Shown: in pieces, positions 18,268-27,440 of the stretch | How positions within the stretch are numbered: the stretch's first letter is position 1 | Layout: each line of letters begins with the position of its first letter | Source of the DNA: Leptospira sp. | Lineage (GTDB): Bacteria; Spirochaetota; Leptospiria; Leptospirales; Leptospiraceae | Length of the DNA stretch: 64,000 bases | Reading direction: 5' to 3' | Assembly: GCA_009991425.1 (NCBI GenBank) | Contig: JAACWH010000020.1 | Span: 62,001 to 126,000 of the forward strand | Made by a program: the position numbers and the translations under genes | Notes under the pieces: generated by a model | The model's input: only the letters and a program-made list of their open reading frames with translations | Told to the model about the DNA's origin: nothing | Databases searched by the model: none

Positions 18268-19776
18268 ATGTATAAACATTATCTTTCTGCTCTATTTATA
18301 TTATTATGCTTTCATACTTCAAATTTAGCAGAGAATTTGGAATTTCAGAAAAAATCAGATACAACTTTTGCAAATACAGAATCTAAAAGAAATACAAATT
18401 CTCCAAATTATAAGAGCATGTATGAAACTAATATTTTGAAAAATCTTTTTGTTTCACCCAGTGATTATTATAGAGATGAATGGGAACGAGTCAGTCAATT
18501 GGATGCTTCCGAGAATGGCAATGTTAATGGTGAACAAAGTAAAAATCCCTCTAATGAAATAAAGACTTCGAATGATTATAAATACGACGAGTCAGATCTA
18601 GACTGGGAGAGTCAATTATTAGATGAACTGTCCAAACAAGAAAAACAACAATCAAAATTTGAAAATTCAAGAAATATAGCAAGCCCTACTCAAGTAAATC
18701 CACTAACAGCAGATCGTTCTGTGCAAAACCTAATGATGGATATGAGTGCTTCCGTTGATATGGTTGGTCAGTGGGATAATAACAAACCGCAGACTACATC
18801 AAACTCATTGGATGTTCGGGAGGCTGAATTTGGTTTTTTTGGTGCTATTGATCAATTTGGTCGTGGCTCATTGATTGTTGCAGCCCACAATGAGGGTGGT
18901 AGGTATTTTTTTGAAATACACGAGGCTAATATAATTTTTCCATTCATTTCTAAATATGTAAATTTAAAACTTGGTAGATTTTTTCTAGATGTTGGTCGAT
19001 TAAACCGAATTCATAGGCATGATTGGAATTTTACAATGGCTCCTATAGTCCACCAAAGATTGATGGATGCTGAAGCAGTAGAAGATACGGGAGCAGAAGC
19101 AAGTATTCTTTTTCAATTTTGGAATTTTATGACTACTGAACTTGTTCTGGGAGTTACAAACGGTAGATATTGGGGGCATACTCATACAGCAGGAGTAAAT
19201 AAAAATAATCCAATGATGTATGCCCATCTAAAGAATTTTGTTTATTTAGGAAATAACTGGGGTACTCAATTCGGAGCAACTGTTATGCGATATGAAATCG
19301 ACCCTGTAACTAAATCCTATAGAATGCAATATGGGCTTGATTCAGTTGTTAGATGGAATCAATCGATGTTAAAAAGTTTCATTCTCATGAGTGAACTTTG
19401 GTATAGAGAAAATAGATACCCAGACGAGTTAGATCCTACCACATTTAGGAATAATCCCATTCCTATGGAAACATTTTGGGGATATTATATAATGTTGGAT
19501 TACCAATTTCTACAACAATGGTTAATCGGCTATCGATATGATTTTTTCAATGTTCCAAACTTACGTGATAAGAATGGGGAATTTGCAAGAAATGCAGTAG
19601 AGGGGAACACCATTCAATTAACATATAAACCATCTGAATTCAGCTTCATTAGAGCCTCTGTTGAGAGAAGATATACAGCGGACTTTTCATCGGATTTTGA
19701 TCCAGAATTTGTTGACTACCGCTATTATCTCCAAGCAACTTTTATACTGGGAGCCCATCCTGCTCATAAATACTAA
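18268..19776 (+). CDS. Outer-membrane beta-barrel protein of the metal-uptake operon
   Basis: 502 residues. A cleavable signal peptide (MYKHYLSALFILLCFHTSNLA) is followed by a low-complexity, Asn/Ser/Glu-rich region of about 130 residues. The rest has alternating amphipathic strands, for example VNLKLGRFFLDVGRLNRIHR, and a C-terminus of aromatic strands (YLQATFILGAHP). It contains several His-rich spots (HRHDW, HTHTAGVNK) that could touch metal. The gene leads directly into znuA-, znuC- and znuB-like genes, so it is probably the outer-membrane channel or receptor feeding them. A porin-like or receptor function is inferred from context; the exact family is not recognised. Confidence 0.75.
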   Translation: MYKHYLSALFILLCFHTSNLAENLEFQKKSDTTFANTESKRNTNSPNYKSMYETNILKNLFVSPSDYYRDEWERVSQLDASENGNVNGEQSKNPSNEIKTSNDYKYDESDLDWESQLLDELSKQEKQQSKFENSRNIASPTQVNPLTADRSVQNLMMDMSASVDMVGQWDNNKPQTTSNSLDVREAEFGFFGAIDQFGRGSLIVAAHNEGGRYFFEIHEANIIFPFISKYVNLKLGRFFLDVGRLNRIHRHDWNFTMAPIVHQRLMDAEAVEDTGAEASILFQFWNFMTTELVLGVTNGRYWGHTHTAGVNKNNPMMYAHLKNFVYLGNNWGTQFGATVMRYEIDPVTKSYRMQYGLDSVVRWNQSMLKSFILMSELWYRENRYPDELDPTTFRNNPIPMETFWGYYIMLDYQFLQQWLIGYRYDFFNVPNLRDKNGEFARNAVEGNTIQLTYKPSEFSFIRASVERRYTADFSSDFDPEFVDYRYYLQATFILGAHPAHKY

Positions 19777-19818
19777 TCTATTATTTAATGTTTACTATAT
19801 TATAGAGGAATAATTCTA

Positions 19819-20823
19819 ATGTCCAAACCGAAAGTAAGAAAGCAAAGTTTAAATAAAAATGCAGCCAAGGCTAATTATTATAAAATATTAAATAAAATAT
19901 TTTTTCCAAAATCCTTTTTCGCTTTTGTAATTATCTTTTTAAATCTAACTCTTCCAGCGAATTCAGTTTTGGCCGATAAAGTAAAAATTGTAGTAACTAC
20001 AACCGATCTAAAATACTTAGCTGAACAAATTGGGGCAGAAAAAGTTGAGGTAGAGTCGATGATTCGTGGATTTGATGATCCACATTTTGTTATGACTAGA
20101 CCCGATTTTTTAATAAAAATGAATAAGGCTGACATGTTTTGTATGATAGGACTCGATTTAGAAATAGGTTGGGTTCCTTTGCTACTCGAACAATCCAGAA
20201 ATATCTCCATCCAAAAAGGTCAAAACGGCTATTGTGATGCAAGCATAGGAATCAATATCTTAGGTAAGCCTAACGTAGCGGTAGATCGTTCTATGGGTGA
20301 TCTCCATATCTATGGTAATCCCCATTATTGGCTCGATCCAGTGAATATGATTCAAATGGGTTTTAATATTTTAAATAATTTACGGTTAGTTGATCCTGAG
20401 AATGAAGCATACTATAAAAATAACTTTCTTAAATTCAAAGACAAAATGACCCAATTAGTAAGATCAGAAATGAAAAATATGCAAGCACATTTTGGTTTGA
20501 AGGTTGCCGTTTTTCACCAAGAATTTGTGTATTTAGCATCTAGATTTAAATTCAACGCTAATCTCTCAATAGAGGAACGACCTGGCATTCCGCCTTCTAG
20601 TCGTTATTTGGAAAATGTTATTAAAACAATGAATTCTCAGAATATTAAAATCATTTTAATATCTCCCGTCAATAATCCTAAGTATGCAGAATATGTAGCC
20701 AGTAAAGTAAAAGGAGCTAAGGTCTTAGTAATGCCCACTTCAGTTGGAGCGCTTCCCGAAGCAAATACATACGAGGATTGTATCCAGATAATTCTAAGAA
20801 AGATACGAGAAGCAAATAATTAA
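19819..20823 (+). CDS. Periplasmic zinc/manganese-binding protein (ZnuA-like)
   Basis: Solute-binding protein of a cluster A-I metal ABC importer. 334 residues with an unusually long N-terminal region before the hydrophobic signal segment (about residues 32-53, cleavage near SVLA-DK), no lipobox. Family marks: VKIVVTTTDLKYLAEQIG, a first metal-ligand His in DDPHFVMTRP, the second in the hallmark NPHYWLDPVNM, then AVFHQEFVYL and a late acidic residue in ANTYEDC. The His-rich loop common in zinc-specific ZnuA proteins is missing, so zinc versus manganese cannot be decided. An AGAGGAA ribosome-binding site is present. It is followed 33 bases later by the ATPase gene. Confidence 0.88.
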   Translation: MSKPKVRKQSLNKNAAKANYYKILNKIFFPKSFFAFVIIFLNLTLPANSVLADKVKIVVTTTDLKYLAEQIGAEKVEVESMIRGFDDPHFVMTRPDFLIKMNKADMFCMIGLDLEIGWVPLLLEQSRNISIQKGQNGYCDASIGINILGKPNVAVDRSMGDLHIYGNPHYWLDPVNMIQMGFNILNNLRLVDPENEAYYKNNFLKFKDKMTQLVRSEMKNMQAHFGLKVAVFHQEFVYLASRFKFNANLSIEERPGIPPSSRYLENVIKTMNSQNIKIILISPVNNPKYAEYVASKVKGAKVLVMPTSVGALPEANTYEDCIQIILRKIREANN

Positions 20824-20856
20824 TCTCTTGTTCTTGTTATTCAATTTTTAAATATT

Positions 20857-21498
20857 ATGAATGAATTTAAATATTTTTCCTTACAAAATCTATCCATTGG
20901 ATACAATAAAAAATTTCCAATTTTGGAAGAAGTCAATTTATCCTTAGGAGCTGGAGAAATTATAGCTGTTATAGGATCGAATGGTTCAGGCAAAACTACT
21001 TTAATAAAAACGATTACAGGATTAATCCGAGAGTTAAAAGGGGAATTAAATATTCATACTTCAACCAAGATGTCATTAGTTCCTCAGATTAAAGAATTAA
21101 AATTAGGATTCCCTCTTACTGTAGAAGCTGCCTTGCAATTAACAAGTAATATAAAAATATTTGGAGCCTCGGATACTGATAAAGAGAAATTTGCAAATGA
21201 AATTCTAGTAAGAATGGGTATTGATACTTATAAAGATATTCTGATCAAAGAGTGCAGTGGGGGGCAACTTCAAAAGTATTTATTAGCAAGGTCATTGATA
21301 TCAGATGCAAATTGTATTTTTCTTGATGAACCCTTGGACGCTTTGGACCAAAATTCCCAAAAAGAAATTATTTCTTTACTTTCTGAATTAACTATCCGCA
21401 AAAATCTAAGTTTTTTTATTATAACCCACCATATTACTGAAGAGTGGTTGAATCATTTTTCTACTGTTTATAAAATTCAAGGTCGTTTTCTTCAATGA
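20857..21498 (+). CDS. Metal ABC transporter ATP-binding protein (ZnuC-like)
   Basis: 213-residue ABC ATPase powering the importer. Walker A is GSNGSGKTT (about residues 38-46), the signature is CSGGQLQKYLLARSL and Walker B is NCIFLDEPLDALD, with a switch His in ITHH near the end. It is slightly short for the family but complete. No Shine-Dalgarno precedes its ATG. It overlaps the permease gene by four bases (ATGA), so the two are coupled. Confidence 0.92.
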   Translation: MNEFKYFSLQNLSIGYNKKFPILEEVNLSLGAGEIIAVIGSNGSGKTTLIKTITGLIRELKGELNIHTSTKMSLVPQIKELKLGFPLTVEAALQLTSNIKIFGASDTDKEKFANEILVRMGIDTYKDILIKECSGGQLQKYLLARSLISDANCIFLDEPLDALDQNSQKEIISLLSELTIRKNLSFFIITHHITEEWLNHFSTVYKIQGRFLQ

Positions 21499-22322
21499 AT
21501 TTTGAAGTAATAAATAGTTTTTCATTCTTTTTACCTCAATTGATTTTGGGTAGTATCGTATGTATTTTACTTTCCATGATTGGATCCTTTCTTGTACTTC
21601 GTAATAGCTCATTTTTTGGGCTTACCTTAGCACAAGTTGTATCCAGTGGAGTTGCTATATCTTTATACCTTGGAATAGAAGGAGAATGGTTTGCTATAAT
21701 TTTTTCCTTAATAGTTATCTCACCAATGATAGCATCTAATACTAAATCTAATTTGCACAATGACACCTTACTTGGAATTCTATTTGTATTCTTTGCATCC
21801 TTTTCACAGTTCCTTCTTTCTATGGGTGGAAATGTTAAGAACCAAATTATGACAGCATACTTTGGAGATATACTAACCAACCAAGTTATTGCAACCGATT
21901 ATCATTATGTTTTTTTATTGGTAAGTATACTAATATTCAGCTTCTTTTTCAAAAAATTTTTGTTTTTATCCTTCGACAGAGAAGAATTCAAGATCAGACA
22001 AAATCACCTACTTTTTTATGAATTACTATTTCATGCTATTATTATAATTATAATTTCAGTGGCTGTTCATCTATTAGGCTCCTTTTATGCAACAGCTCAT
22101 TTGTTGGTGCCAGGTTTTGTAGCATTAAAAATGGTTCGAGATATGAGATCATTATTGATTTCTTGTGCATTGATTAGTTTTATCTCTACACTTATCGGTT
22201 TTACGATTTCCTTAATTGGTTTTGAGCATTCTGGTGAAGTTATTTATTTTCCAACATCATCTACTATTGTTGTAGTTCTTTCTTTATTTGGATTACTTGT
22301 TCATTTCTTTAAAAAACAGTAA
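21495..22322 (+). CDS. Metal ABC transporter permease (ZnuB-like)
   Basis: 275-residue inner-membrane permease of the ABC-3 family that forms the channel for Zn or Mn. About eight hydrophobic helices are visible. Family marks are LRNSSFFGLTLAQVVSSGVA near residues 35-55, LLGILFVFFAS, and late HLLVPGFVALKMVRD, the last corresponding to the conserved ALLIxPAxxA region. Start and stop are coupled to the ATPase. It ends the four-gene operon: outer-membrane protein, binding protein, ATPase and permease. Confidence 0.9.
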   Translation: MNFEVINSFSFFLPQLILGSIVCILLSMIGSFLVLRNSSFFGLTLAQVVSSGVAISLYLGIEGEWFAIIFSLIVISPMIASNTKSNLHNDTLLGILFVFFASFSQFLLSMGGNVKNQIMTAYFGDILTNQVIATDYHYVFLLVSILIFSFFFKKFLFLSFDREEFKIRQNHLLFYELLFHAIIIIIISVAVHLLGSFYATAHLLVPGFVALKMVRDMRSLLISCALISFISTLIGFTISLIGFEHSGEVIYFPTSSTIVVVLSLFGLLVHFFKKQ

Positions 22323-22416
22323 ATTTTGGCTTTTTTCTATGTGTTATTTTACGAATCATCATTCAAATAGGTCTAAAGCTTAGCTGGTATACAGTATAAA
22401 ATTGAAGGAAACCTTA

Positions 22417-23094
22417 ATGATCCTGAACCCTGAATACGACACATTCACCTCCCAAGGTGATAATCACTCCATGACTTCTATCGAAACACCTCTTCGAGAA
22501 GATGCCTTTGTAAAATCAGATGAAGAAAAAATTGAAAATATTCAGAAGTATTTTTCTCTTATCATGGATGAATTGGGTCTGGATTTAAGAGATGACAGCC
22601 TAAAAGGGACTCCTTATCGAGTTGCAAAGATGTATGTTCAGGAAATTTTTTCTGGACTGAATCCAGCAAACAAACCATCCATTTCTACTTTTGATAATAA
22701 ATACCAATATGATAAAATGTTGGTAGAGAGTAATATCTCCTTTTCATCTTCCTGCGAGCACCACTTCCTTCCAATCATTGGCAAGGCTCATGTAGCTTAT
22801 ATTTCAAATGGAAGAGTGATAGGACTATCTAAGATCAATCGAATTGTTGACTACTATGCTCGTCGACCACAGGTTCAAGAAAGAATGACAGTTCAGATCA
22901 TAGAAGAATTGAAGAAAGTCTTAAATACGGAAGATGTAATCGTAGTCGTGGAAGCTGGTCATATGTGTGTATCAACTCGTGGTATCAATGATAAATCTAG
23001 TATGACAACTACGATAGAATACTCTGGAAAATTCATGAGTCCAAGTATGCGAAATGAATTCTTTCAATTAATTGCAAAGAAATCAATAACCTAA
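22417..23094 (+). CDS. folE: GTP cyclohydrolase I
   Basis: Zinc enzyme that opens GTP to dihydroneopterin triphosphate, the first step of folate synthesis. I prefer the ATG at 22417 (225 residues), seven bases after GAAGGA; a TTG at 22402 would add five residues and lies before that ribosome-binding site. Zinc ligands are in SSCEHHFLP and GHMCVSTRG, and the GTP-site residues in [20 protein letters not shown]. An N-terminal extension of about 40 residues precedes the core. The gene is separate from the metal operon, with 94 bases between. Confidence 0.95.
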   Translation: MILNPEYDTFTSQGDNHSMTSIETPLREDAFVKSDEEKIENIQKYFSLIMDELGLDLRDDSLKGTPYRVAKMYVQEIFSGLNPANKPSISTFDNKYQYDKMLVESNISFSSSCEHHFLPIIGKAHVAYISNGRVIGLSKINRIVDYYARRPQVQERMTVQIIEELKKVLNTEDVIVVVEAGHMCVSTRGINDKSSMTTTIEYSGKFMSPSMRNEFFQLIAKKSIT

Positions 23095-23101
23095 TAATTT
23101 A

Positions 23102-24073
23102 TTGAACGAAGTTTGCTCTATTTGTTCTTCTGCTGGGCTGCAATATCTTTTTTCTAAGCCTAGCAAAGACCATATAAATTATAATATTTTTCAATGTAAA
23201 AAATGTAATATAGCGCAAGTTTCTCCTTTGCCTAGTCAAGAAATTCTTGATAGCTATTATTCTAATGAGTATTTTACATCACGAACAGATAGAGGGTATG
23301 AAAATTACTATTCTGATGAGACAAGAAAAGAAATCTTCAGAGTATGGAATCTCAATTTATCTGACCTAGGAATTAATCCAAATCTTTATCCTATAAACAA
23401 AGAACCTTCCAATATTATTCACAATTCAGTTGGCAAAAACTTATTAAGCAATAATTCATCAAATCCAAAGATGCAATCTAATGATGCAATCATACAATTT
23501 GCCTCTGATAAAGCAAGATCTCTAGATGTAGGTTGTGCAGCTGGATATTTTGTGGATTATATGAAGAGTCTAGGTTGGCAAAGTATGGGAATCGAAATAG
23601 CTCCTGATCCAATCAAATTTGCTAGAGAGAAATTAAAACTCGATATAGTGGAAGGAAACTTTTTAGAATGGGATAAGCAAGCCAAGGAGAAATTTGAAAT
23701 GATAACTCTTTGGGCATCCATTGAACATATGAGAGATCCTCTTGCTGTCTTAAAGAAAATTTTAAGTCACTTAACAGAGGATGGTATACTCATTCTTTCT
23801 ACTTGCAGATGGGGAATACTTTCAAAAATCCTCAAAAAAAAATGGCGTTTTCTAAATGTTCCCGAACATCTTTTCTATTTCGGATTAGATGAAATCATCA
23901 AACTTATGCATGAGTTAGGTTATAAATACCACAAATCAATCACATATGGAAGTGGTATGACGATGAAAAAGAATCCATCTAAAATTTTCCTTAAGCTAAA
24001 GAAATTTCTTGATTGGTTCGTAAAAATTAGTAATCAAGGTGATATGATGGCTCTATGTTTTAAAAAGAGCTAA
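23102..24073 (+). CDS. SAM-dependent methyltransferase with N-terminal zinc-finger
   Basis: 323 residues starting with TTG, chosen because the first residues contain CSIC, which pairs with CKKCN about 30 residues later to form a zinc site. The SAM-binding motif is SLDVGCAAGYFVDYMKSLGW (about residues 140-159), with the acidic motif II in GIEIAPDP and motif IV-like TLWASIEHMRDPLAVLKKI. This layout is like the sugar C-methyltransferase/Methyltransf_13-type proteins common in surface-polysaccharide loci. The substrate may be a nucleotide sugar or a lipid. It lies eight bases after folE and points to the glycosylation island that follows. Confidence 0.85.
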   Translation: MNEVCSICSSAGLQYLFSKPSKDHINYNIFQCKKCNIAQVSPLPSQEILDSYYSNEYFTSRTDRGYENYYSDETRKEIFRVWNLNLSDLGINPNLYPINKEPSNIIHNSVGKNLLSNNSSNPKMQSNDAIIQFASDKARSLDVGCAAGYFVDYMKSLGWQSMGIEIAPDPIKFAREKLKLDIVEGNFLEWDKQAKEKFEMITLWASIEHMRDPLAVLKKILSHLTEDGILILSTCRWGILSKILKKKWRFLNVPEHLFYFGLDEIIKLMHELGYKYHKSITYGSGMTMKKNPSKIFLKLKKFLDWFVKISNQGDMMALCFKKS

Positions 24074-24085
24074 ATCTTATTTGTT

Positions 24086-24115
24086 AATAATTTATTAAAA
24101 AAATAATAAATTATT
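24086..24115. repeat. Perfect 12-bp A/T-only palindrome between convergent genes
   Basis: AATAATTTATTA (24086-24097) and TAATAAATTATT (24104-24115) are exact complements with a six-A loop. It lies between the ends of the methyltransferase and tmk genes and could act as a weak terminator for both strands. Confidence 0.5.
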
Positions 24116-24125
24116 CTTGGATTTA

Positions 24126-24716
24126 TCATTTTCCAGATTCTATCTTTTTTATTGCTATATCCGTTAGTTCTTCCGGAGATAGAGATGCATCTAGAAAAAT
24201 TGTATCTTTAGGTAAAATACTTAGATAGTTCTCTCGAATTGTAATTAGTTTCTCTAGGTTTTCAAATACATCAATCTCATCTCTATTAGTATGGATTCTC
24301 TTCATAGCCAATTCTGGATCAATATCTAGAAAAAAAATCAAATTAGGTTTAGGAAAGTTTTCAACTAAGTTTCTTTGTAAAATTTCCATAGGTGAGTTGA
24401 GTGAACTTGCTTGGTAGGCTGCTGTTGAAAAATAATATCTATCTAATAAGACAAATTTCTTGTTTTGGAGGCCTGGTAGGATATTTCTATTCACAGATTC
24501 TTTTCTGTCCGCAATAAATAATTTCATCTGTTCTTCAGGAGATAAATGAATTTTATTTTGTAAAAATTTCCTAAGTTCTATACCTGTTTCAAAACTTGTA
24601 GGTTCTCGAAAAAGATCCAAATCAATATTTCTATTTTGTAATATATGAAATATATTTTTACTTAAGGTAGATTTACCTGATCCATCAATTCCTTCGAAGA
24701 CTATAAATTTGGACAT
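24126..24716 (-). CDS. tmk: Thymidylate kinase
   Basis: 196-residue P-loop kinase that makes dTDP from dTMP, essential for DNA synthesis. Walker A is FEGIDGSGKST (about residues 6-16), followed by the REPT motif (37-40), the DRYYFS substrate motif and the downstream ...DIDPELAMKR. It is slightly short compared with the usual 205-215 residues but complete. It is convergent with the methyltransferase and divergent from the mini-lipoprotein at 24782. Confidence 0.95.
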   Translation of the reverse strand: MSKFIVFEGIDGSGKSTLSKNIFHILQNRNIDLDLFREPTSFETGIELRKFLQNKIHLSPEEQMKLFIADRKESVNRNILPGLQNKKFVLLDRYYFSTAAYQASSLNSPMEILQRNLVENFPKPNLIFFLDIDPELAMKRIHTNRDEIDVFENLEKLITIRENYLSILPKDTIFLDASLSPEELTDIAIKKIESGK

Positions 24717-24781
24717 TTTTCCATATTAAAGATGGACAAATTAGTCCTAAAGTTTTTTTTTGTAAGTAGGAGATATAAACT

Positions 24782-24952
24782 ATGAAAAAATATCTAATAG
24801 TAATCACTTTGACTTTTATTTCTTTATTTATCGGATTCTGCGCCTCAAAACCTCCAGTTAAACCAGAACCTGCAGCAGTAGAAGAACCAGCACCAAATAA
24901 TGAACCAGTTTTCAAAGATACTTTTAAACCAAGAGAAAGAGACTTTAAATAA
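24782..24952 (+). CDS. Very small lipoprotein, 56 residues
   Basis: A short ORF: the signal MKKYLIVITLTFISLFIGFC gives lipobox FIGFC with Cys20. The mature part is only 37 residues and Pro/Glu-rich (KPPVKPEPAAVEEPAP). It has a strong AGGAGA ribosome-binding site eight bases upstream and a strong terminator 20 bases after the stop, which argues that it is real and well expressed. The Pro/Glu repeat could be a spacer or a periplasmic tether. Function unknown. Confidence 0.8.
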   Translation: MKKYLIVITLTFISLFIGFCASKPPVKPEPAAVEEPAPNNEPVFKDTFKPRERDFK

Positions 24953-24971
24953 GAATCCTATCTTTTAAGAT

Positions 24972-25015
24972 AGCCATCTATTTTAGTTGTAAAGACTAAG
25001 GTAGGTGGCTTTTTC
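24972..25015 (+). terminator. Strong intrinsic terminator after the mini-lipoprotein
   Basis: A 16-base stem (24972-24987 with 24995-25010), three G-U pairs, seven-base loop TGTAAAG and six T (25010-25015). It isolates the mini-lipoprotein gene from the next one. Confidence 0.9.
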
Positions 25016-25027
25016 TATTTATACCCT

Positions 25028-25213
25028 ATGAATAATAAACAACAAACTATTTTAATATATAGATATTTGATATTTCTAATTTTACCAATGTATTTCGTAA
25101 TTTTAGGTTGCAGTTCTCAAGTTAAAAAAGAACAGCCAGAAGATCAAAAGATTACTGTAATTGAAAAAGAAAATTTTGAAGAAAAATCCAAGAGCCAGCA
25201 AATAAAGAAATAG
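25028..25213 (+). CDS. Small lipoprotein, 61 residues
   Basis: 61 residues. The first 27 form a lipoprotein signal with lipobox VILGC (Cys28), preceded by a long hydrophobic stretch. The mature part is highly charged (Lys/Glu). There is no clear Shine-Dalgarno. It lies just after the terminator and nine bases before the first glycosyltransferase gene, so it may be co-transcribed with it. No family recognised. Confidence 0.6.
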   Translation: MNNKQQTILIYRYLIFLILPMYFVILGCSSQVKKEQPEDQKITVIEKENFEEKSKSQQIKK

Positions 25214-25222
25214 ATTCTTATT

Positions 25223-25975
25223 ATGGAGTCTATTTTAAGAAATTTAAATCAAAGTAATTCTCCTGCCGAATTAACATTAATTATTCCTTGCTTTAATGAA
25301 TCCAATCGTCTTCCAAGCTTTTTAGAAACTTTTGTGGAAGATATTCCTCAATTTTTAAAAATAATTATTATTGATGATGGAAGTTCTAAAGATGAATACC
25401 AGTTACTAAAAGATCAAATTTCAATTTATTTAAATGAAAGTGTAGAATTGCACCATTATGAAAAAAATTTAGGAAAGTTTAATGCTATAGAATATGGAAT
25501 CCAATTATCAAAATCAAAATATATTGGTTTTGTTGATGCGGATGGATCGGTTCCTTTTTATGAAGTATTAAACTTGTGGAATAGAGCGCAGGCATTTCCA
25601 CAAATAGATCTGCTTATTTCATCGCGTGAGAACTCTCAAGATAAAAAAATATCTTACTCTATCTTTCGATATTTAACTCATAAAATATTTATTATTTGTT
25701 TAAAAATTCTTTTTAAAATAAAAGTCAACGATACTCAGTGTGGATTGAAGATTTTGAAAAAATCAATTTACCTCGAATTTAAAAATAATATGATAAATCG
25801 AAGATGGATATGGGACACAGAAATAATTATTTTAGCTGATTATTATGACAAACCATACCAAGAGATATACATTGATTGGAAAGAAATGAGTGGTTCTAAA
25901 TTTCGTATATTAAGAGACTCAATTTTAATGTTAATAGACCTTTATGAATTTAAAAAGCATATAAGATCATTGTGA
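25223..25975 (+). CDS. GT2 glycosyltransferase resembling dolichyl-phosphate glucosyltransferase (Alg5)
   Basis: 250 residues, GT-A fold family 2. Nucleotide-sugar binding starts at LTLIIPCFNES and IIIIDDGSS; the DxD metal motif is in GFVDADGSVPF. Late features (NDTQCGLKILKK, RRWIWDTEII and IDWKEMSGSK) match the Alg5/Dpm branch that transfers sugar to polyprenyl phosphate. There is no membrane segment, so it would act at the inner face of the cytoplasmic membrane. It is convergent with, and overlaps by nine bases, the GT-C gene on the other strand. Sugar (glucose, mannose or other) cannot be told. Confidence 0.85.
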   Translation: MESILRNLNQSNSPAELTLIIPCFNESNRLPSFLETFVEDIPQFLKIIIIDDGSSKDEYQLLKDQISIYLNESVELHHYEKNLGKFNAIEYGIQLSKSKYIGFVDADGSVPFYEVLNLWNRAQAFPQIDLLISSRENSQDKKISYSIFRYLTHKIFIICLKILFKIKVNDTQCGLKILKKSIYLEFKNNMINRRWIWDTEIIILADYYDKPYQEIYIDWKEMSGSKFRILRDSILMLIDLYEFKKHIRSL

Positions 25976-27439
25976 AGATTTATAAAAATTGATATTCATA
26001 AAAGACGGTCTATCTTTACATATTTGATTATTAGATAAACATTCCTGTGAATATTCTGTGCTAATAAAAATTATTTCTTTCGAATTAAGTCTTGAAATTT
26101 TTAAAAAATCGGAAACTTGTTCTGGTTTTGCATAGTATAAATTTTTAGAATAATTTATTGTTTGTAGATTTTTTGCTAAGACTTGATCCAGAAAGACAAC
26201 ATTCTTTTCTTCCTGTTCATTTACTTTATCAGTAAGTATTCGAACTAATTTATCAGAATCTGAAATGAATTTAATGTTTTTATATAACTGTTTTACTGAA
26301 AATAGAACTAAAATTAATATAATAAATTGAAATGCAATAAGTGGAATTCCTTTTTGTTTTTGTAAAATATTTTCATAAGTAAAATATCCAAACAGAAATA
26401 TTGATGGATAAATTCCAAAAAGATACCTAGGTGAAATATGATCTCCATGATTGGGCGCTGTAAAAGAAATTAATAAAAGAATTAAAATCGATATAACTAA
26501 ATAATACTCCTGTTCTTTATGTATCGATAACCTTGTAATTCTTGTATAACCAATTTGCAGGATTCCTAAACCCATCATTAAAAATAGGTAGGGAGATTGG
26601 TAGAAAAATCCCCTCAATTTACCAAAAAGGAGATCCATTATAATTTCAGATCGAGGAATAATAAGAGTTTCAGGGTTATTCATTGTTAATAAATATCTAA
26701 ATCCTAGTGGATGACCATGAATATATTGATTTAAGAAAAATAATAATAAAAGAATTATTGAGAATAGGATTCCAAAGCGCAATGCAAGAAAGCGAAAAGA
26801 GTGCTTTTTATAAATAAGAGCTATTAAAATCCAAGAAAATATTGGAAAAATAAACTCTAATCTAAAATAGAGAGATAAAGCTAATAGTAATGCGGAGTAG
26901 TAAATATAAATATTCTTTTCTTTACTTGTTATGAAGAAATATAATCCAAAATAAAGTAATCCTATAGCAATTGAGTATTCATGGATAGCTAAATTATAAG
27001 TAAAAATAGTAGTACCAAAAAGAAGTATAAGAGTTAAAATTAGCGAAATAGAAATCTTTTTAGTAAATTTATTTAATATTAGAAAAAATGAAAATAAGCC
27101 TGCACTTATTCCAACTAACTCTAAAATATAAATTGATATATTATTATCCAATAAGAATCTTGGAATTGCAGAAAGCAAGGGAAAATACGGAGGGAAGTCT
27201 ATATAAAATTTTCCTTGATAAGCTCCAATAAAAGGATTCATAAAAGGAAGGAAATCTCCTTTAGAATCAAAACTAATTCCTGCATACTTAAATGAAAAAG
27301 AAGTAAATTTATTTTGAATAATATCTAAAATTTGGATCCACATAAATCCTGAATCACCATAAACTATAGAAAAATCACTTTTAGAAATAAAAAATAAACT
27401 AGAACAAATTCCTAATATTAAAAGATAATATTTAAACAT
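25967..27439 (-). CDS. Multi-spanning membrane glycosyltransferase (GT-C type)
   Basis: 490 residues with about eleven to thirteen hydrophobic helices. The first loop after helix one carries an acidic pair (VYGDSGF) and FYIDFPPYFPLLSAIPRFL, typical of GT-C enzymes, which take sugar from polyprenyl-phosphate outside the membrane. A similar layout, including YEYPPFFPTIAS, FRMEIL and a GxRY pair, occurs in the protein at 34109, so they are paralogues. It lies one base after the end of the Dpm1-GtrA gene and is its operon partner. Acceptor unknown. Confidence 0.75.
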   Translation of the reverse strand: MFKYYLLILGICSSLFFISKSDFSIVYGDSGFMWIQILDIIQNKFTSFSFKYAGISFDSKGDFLPFMNPFIGAYQGKFYIDFPPYFPLLSAIPRFLLDNNISIYILELVGISAGLFSFFLILNKFTKKISISLILTLILLFGTTIFTYNLAIHEYSIAIGLLYFGLYFFITSKEKNIYIYYSALLLALSLYFRLEFIFPIFSWILIALIYKKHSFRFLALRFGILFSIILLLLFFLNQYIHGHPLGFRYLLTMNNPETLIIPRSEIIMDLLFGKLRGFFYQSPYLFLMMGLGILQIGYTRITRLSIHKEQEYYLVISILILLLISFTAPNHGDHISPRYLFGIYPSIFLFGYFTYENILQKQKGIPLIAFQFIILILVLFSVKQLYKNIKFISDSDKLVRILTDKVNEQEEKNVVFLDQVLAKNLQTINYSKNLYYAKPEQVSDFLKISRLNSKEIIFISTEYSQECLSNNQICKDRPSFMNINFYKSSQ

Positions 27440-27440
27440 T

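Noticed and set aside
24685..24915. Minus-strand ORF of 76 codons across the start of tmk
   Set aside because: It overlaps the well-supported mini-lipoprotein on the other strand and has no family features; it is a shadow of that gene and tmk.
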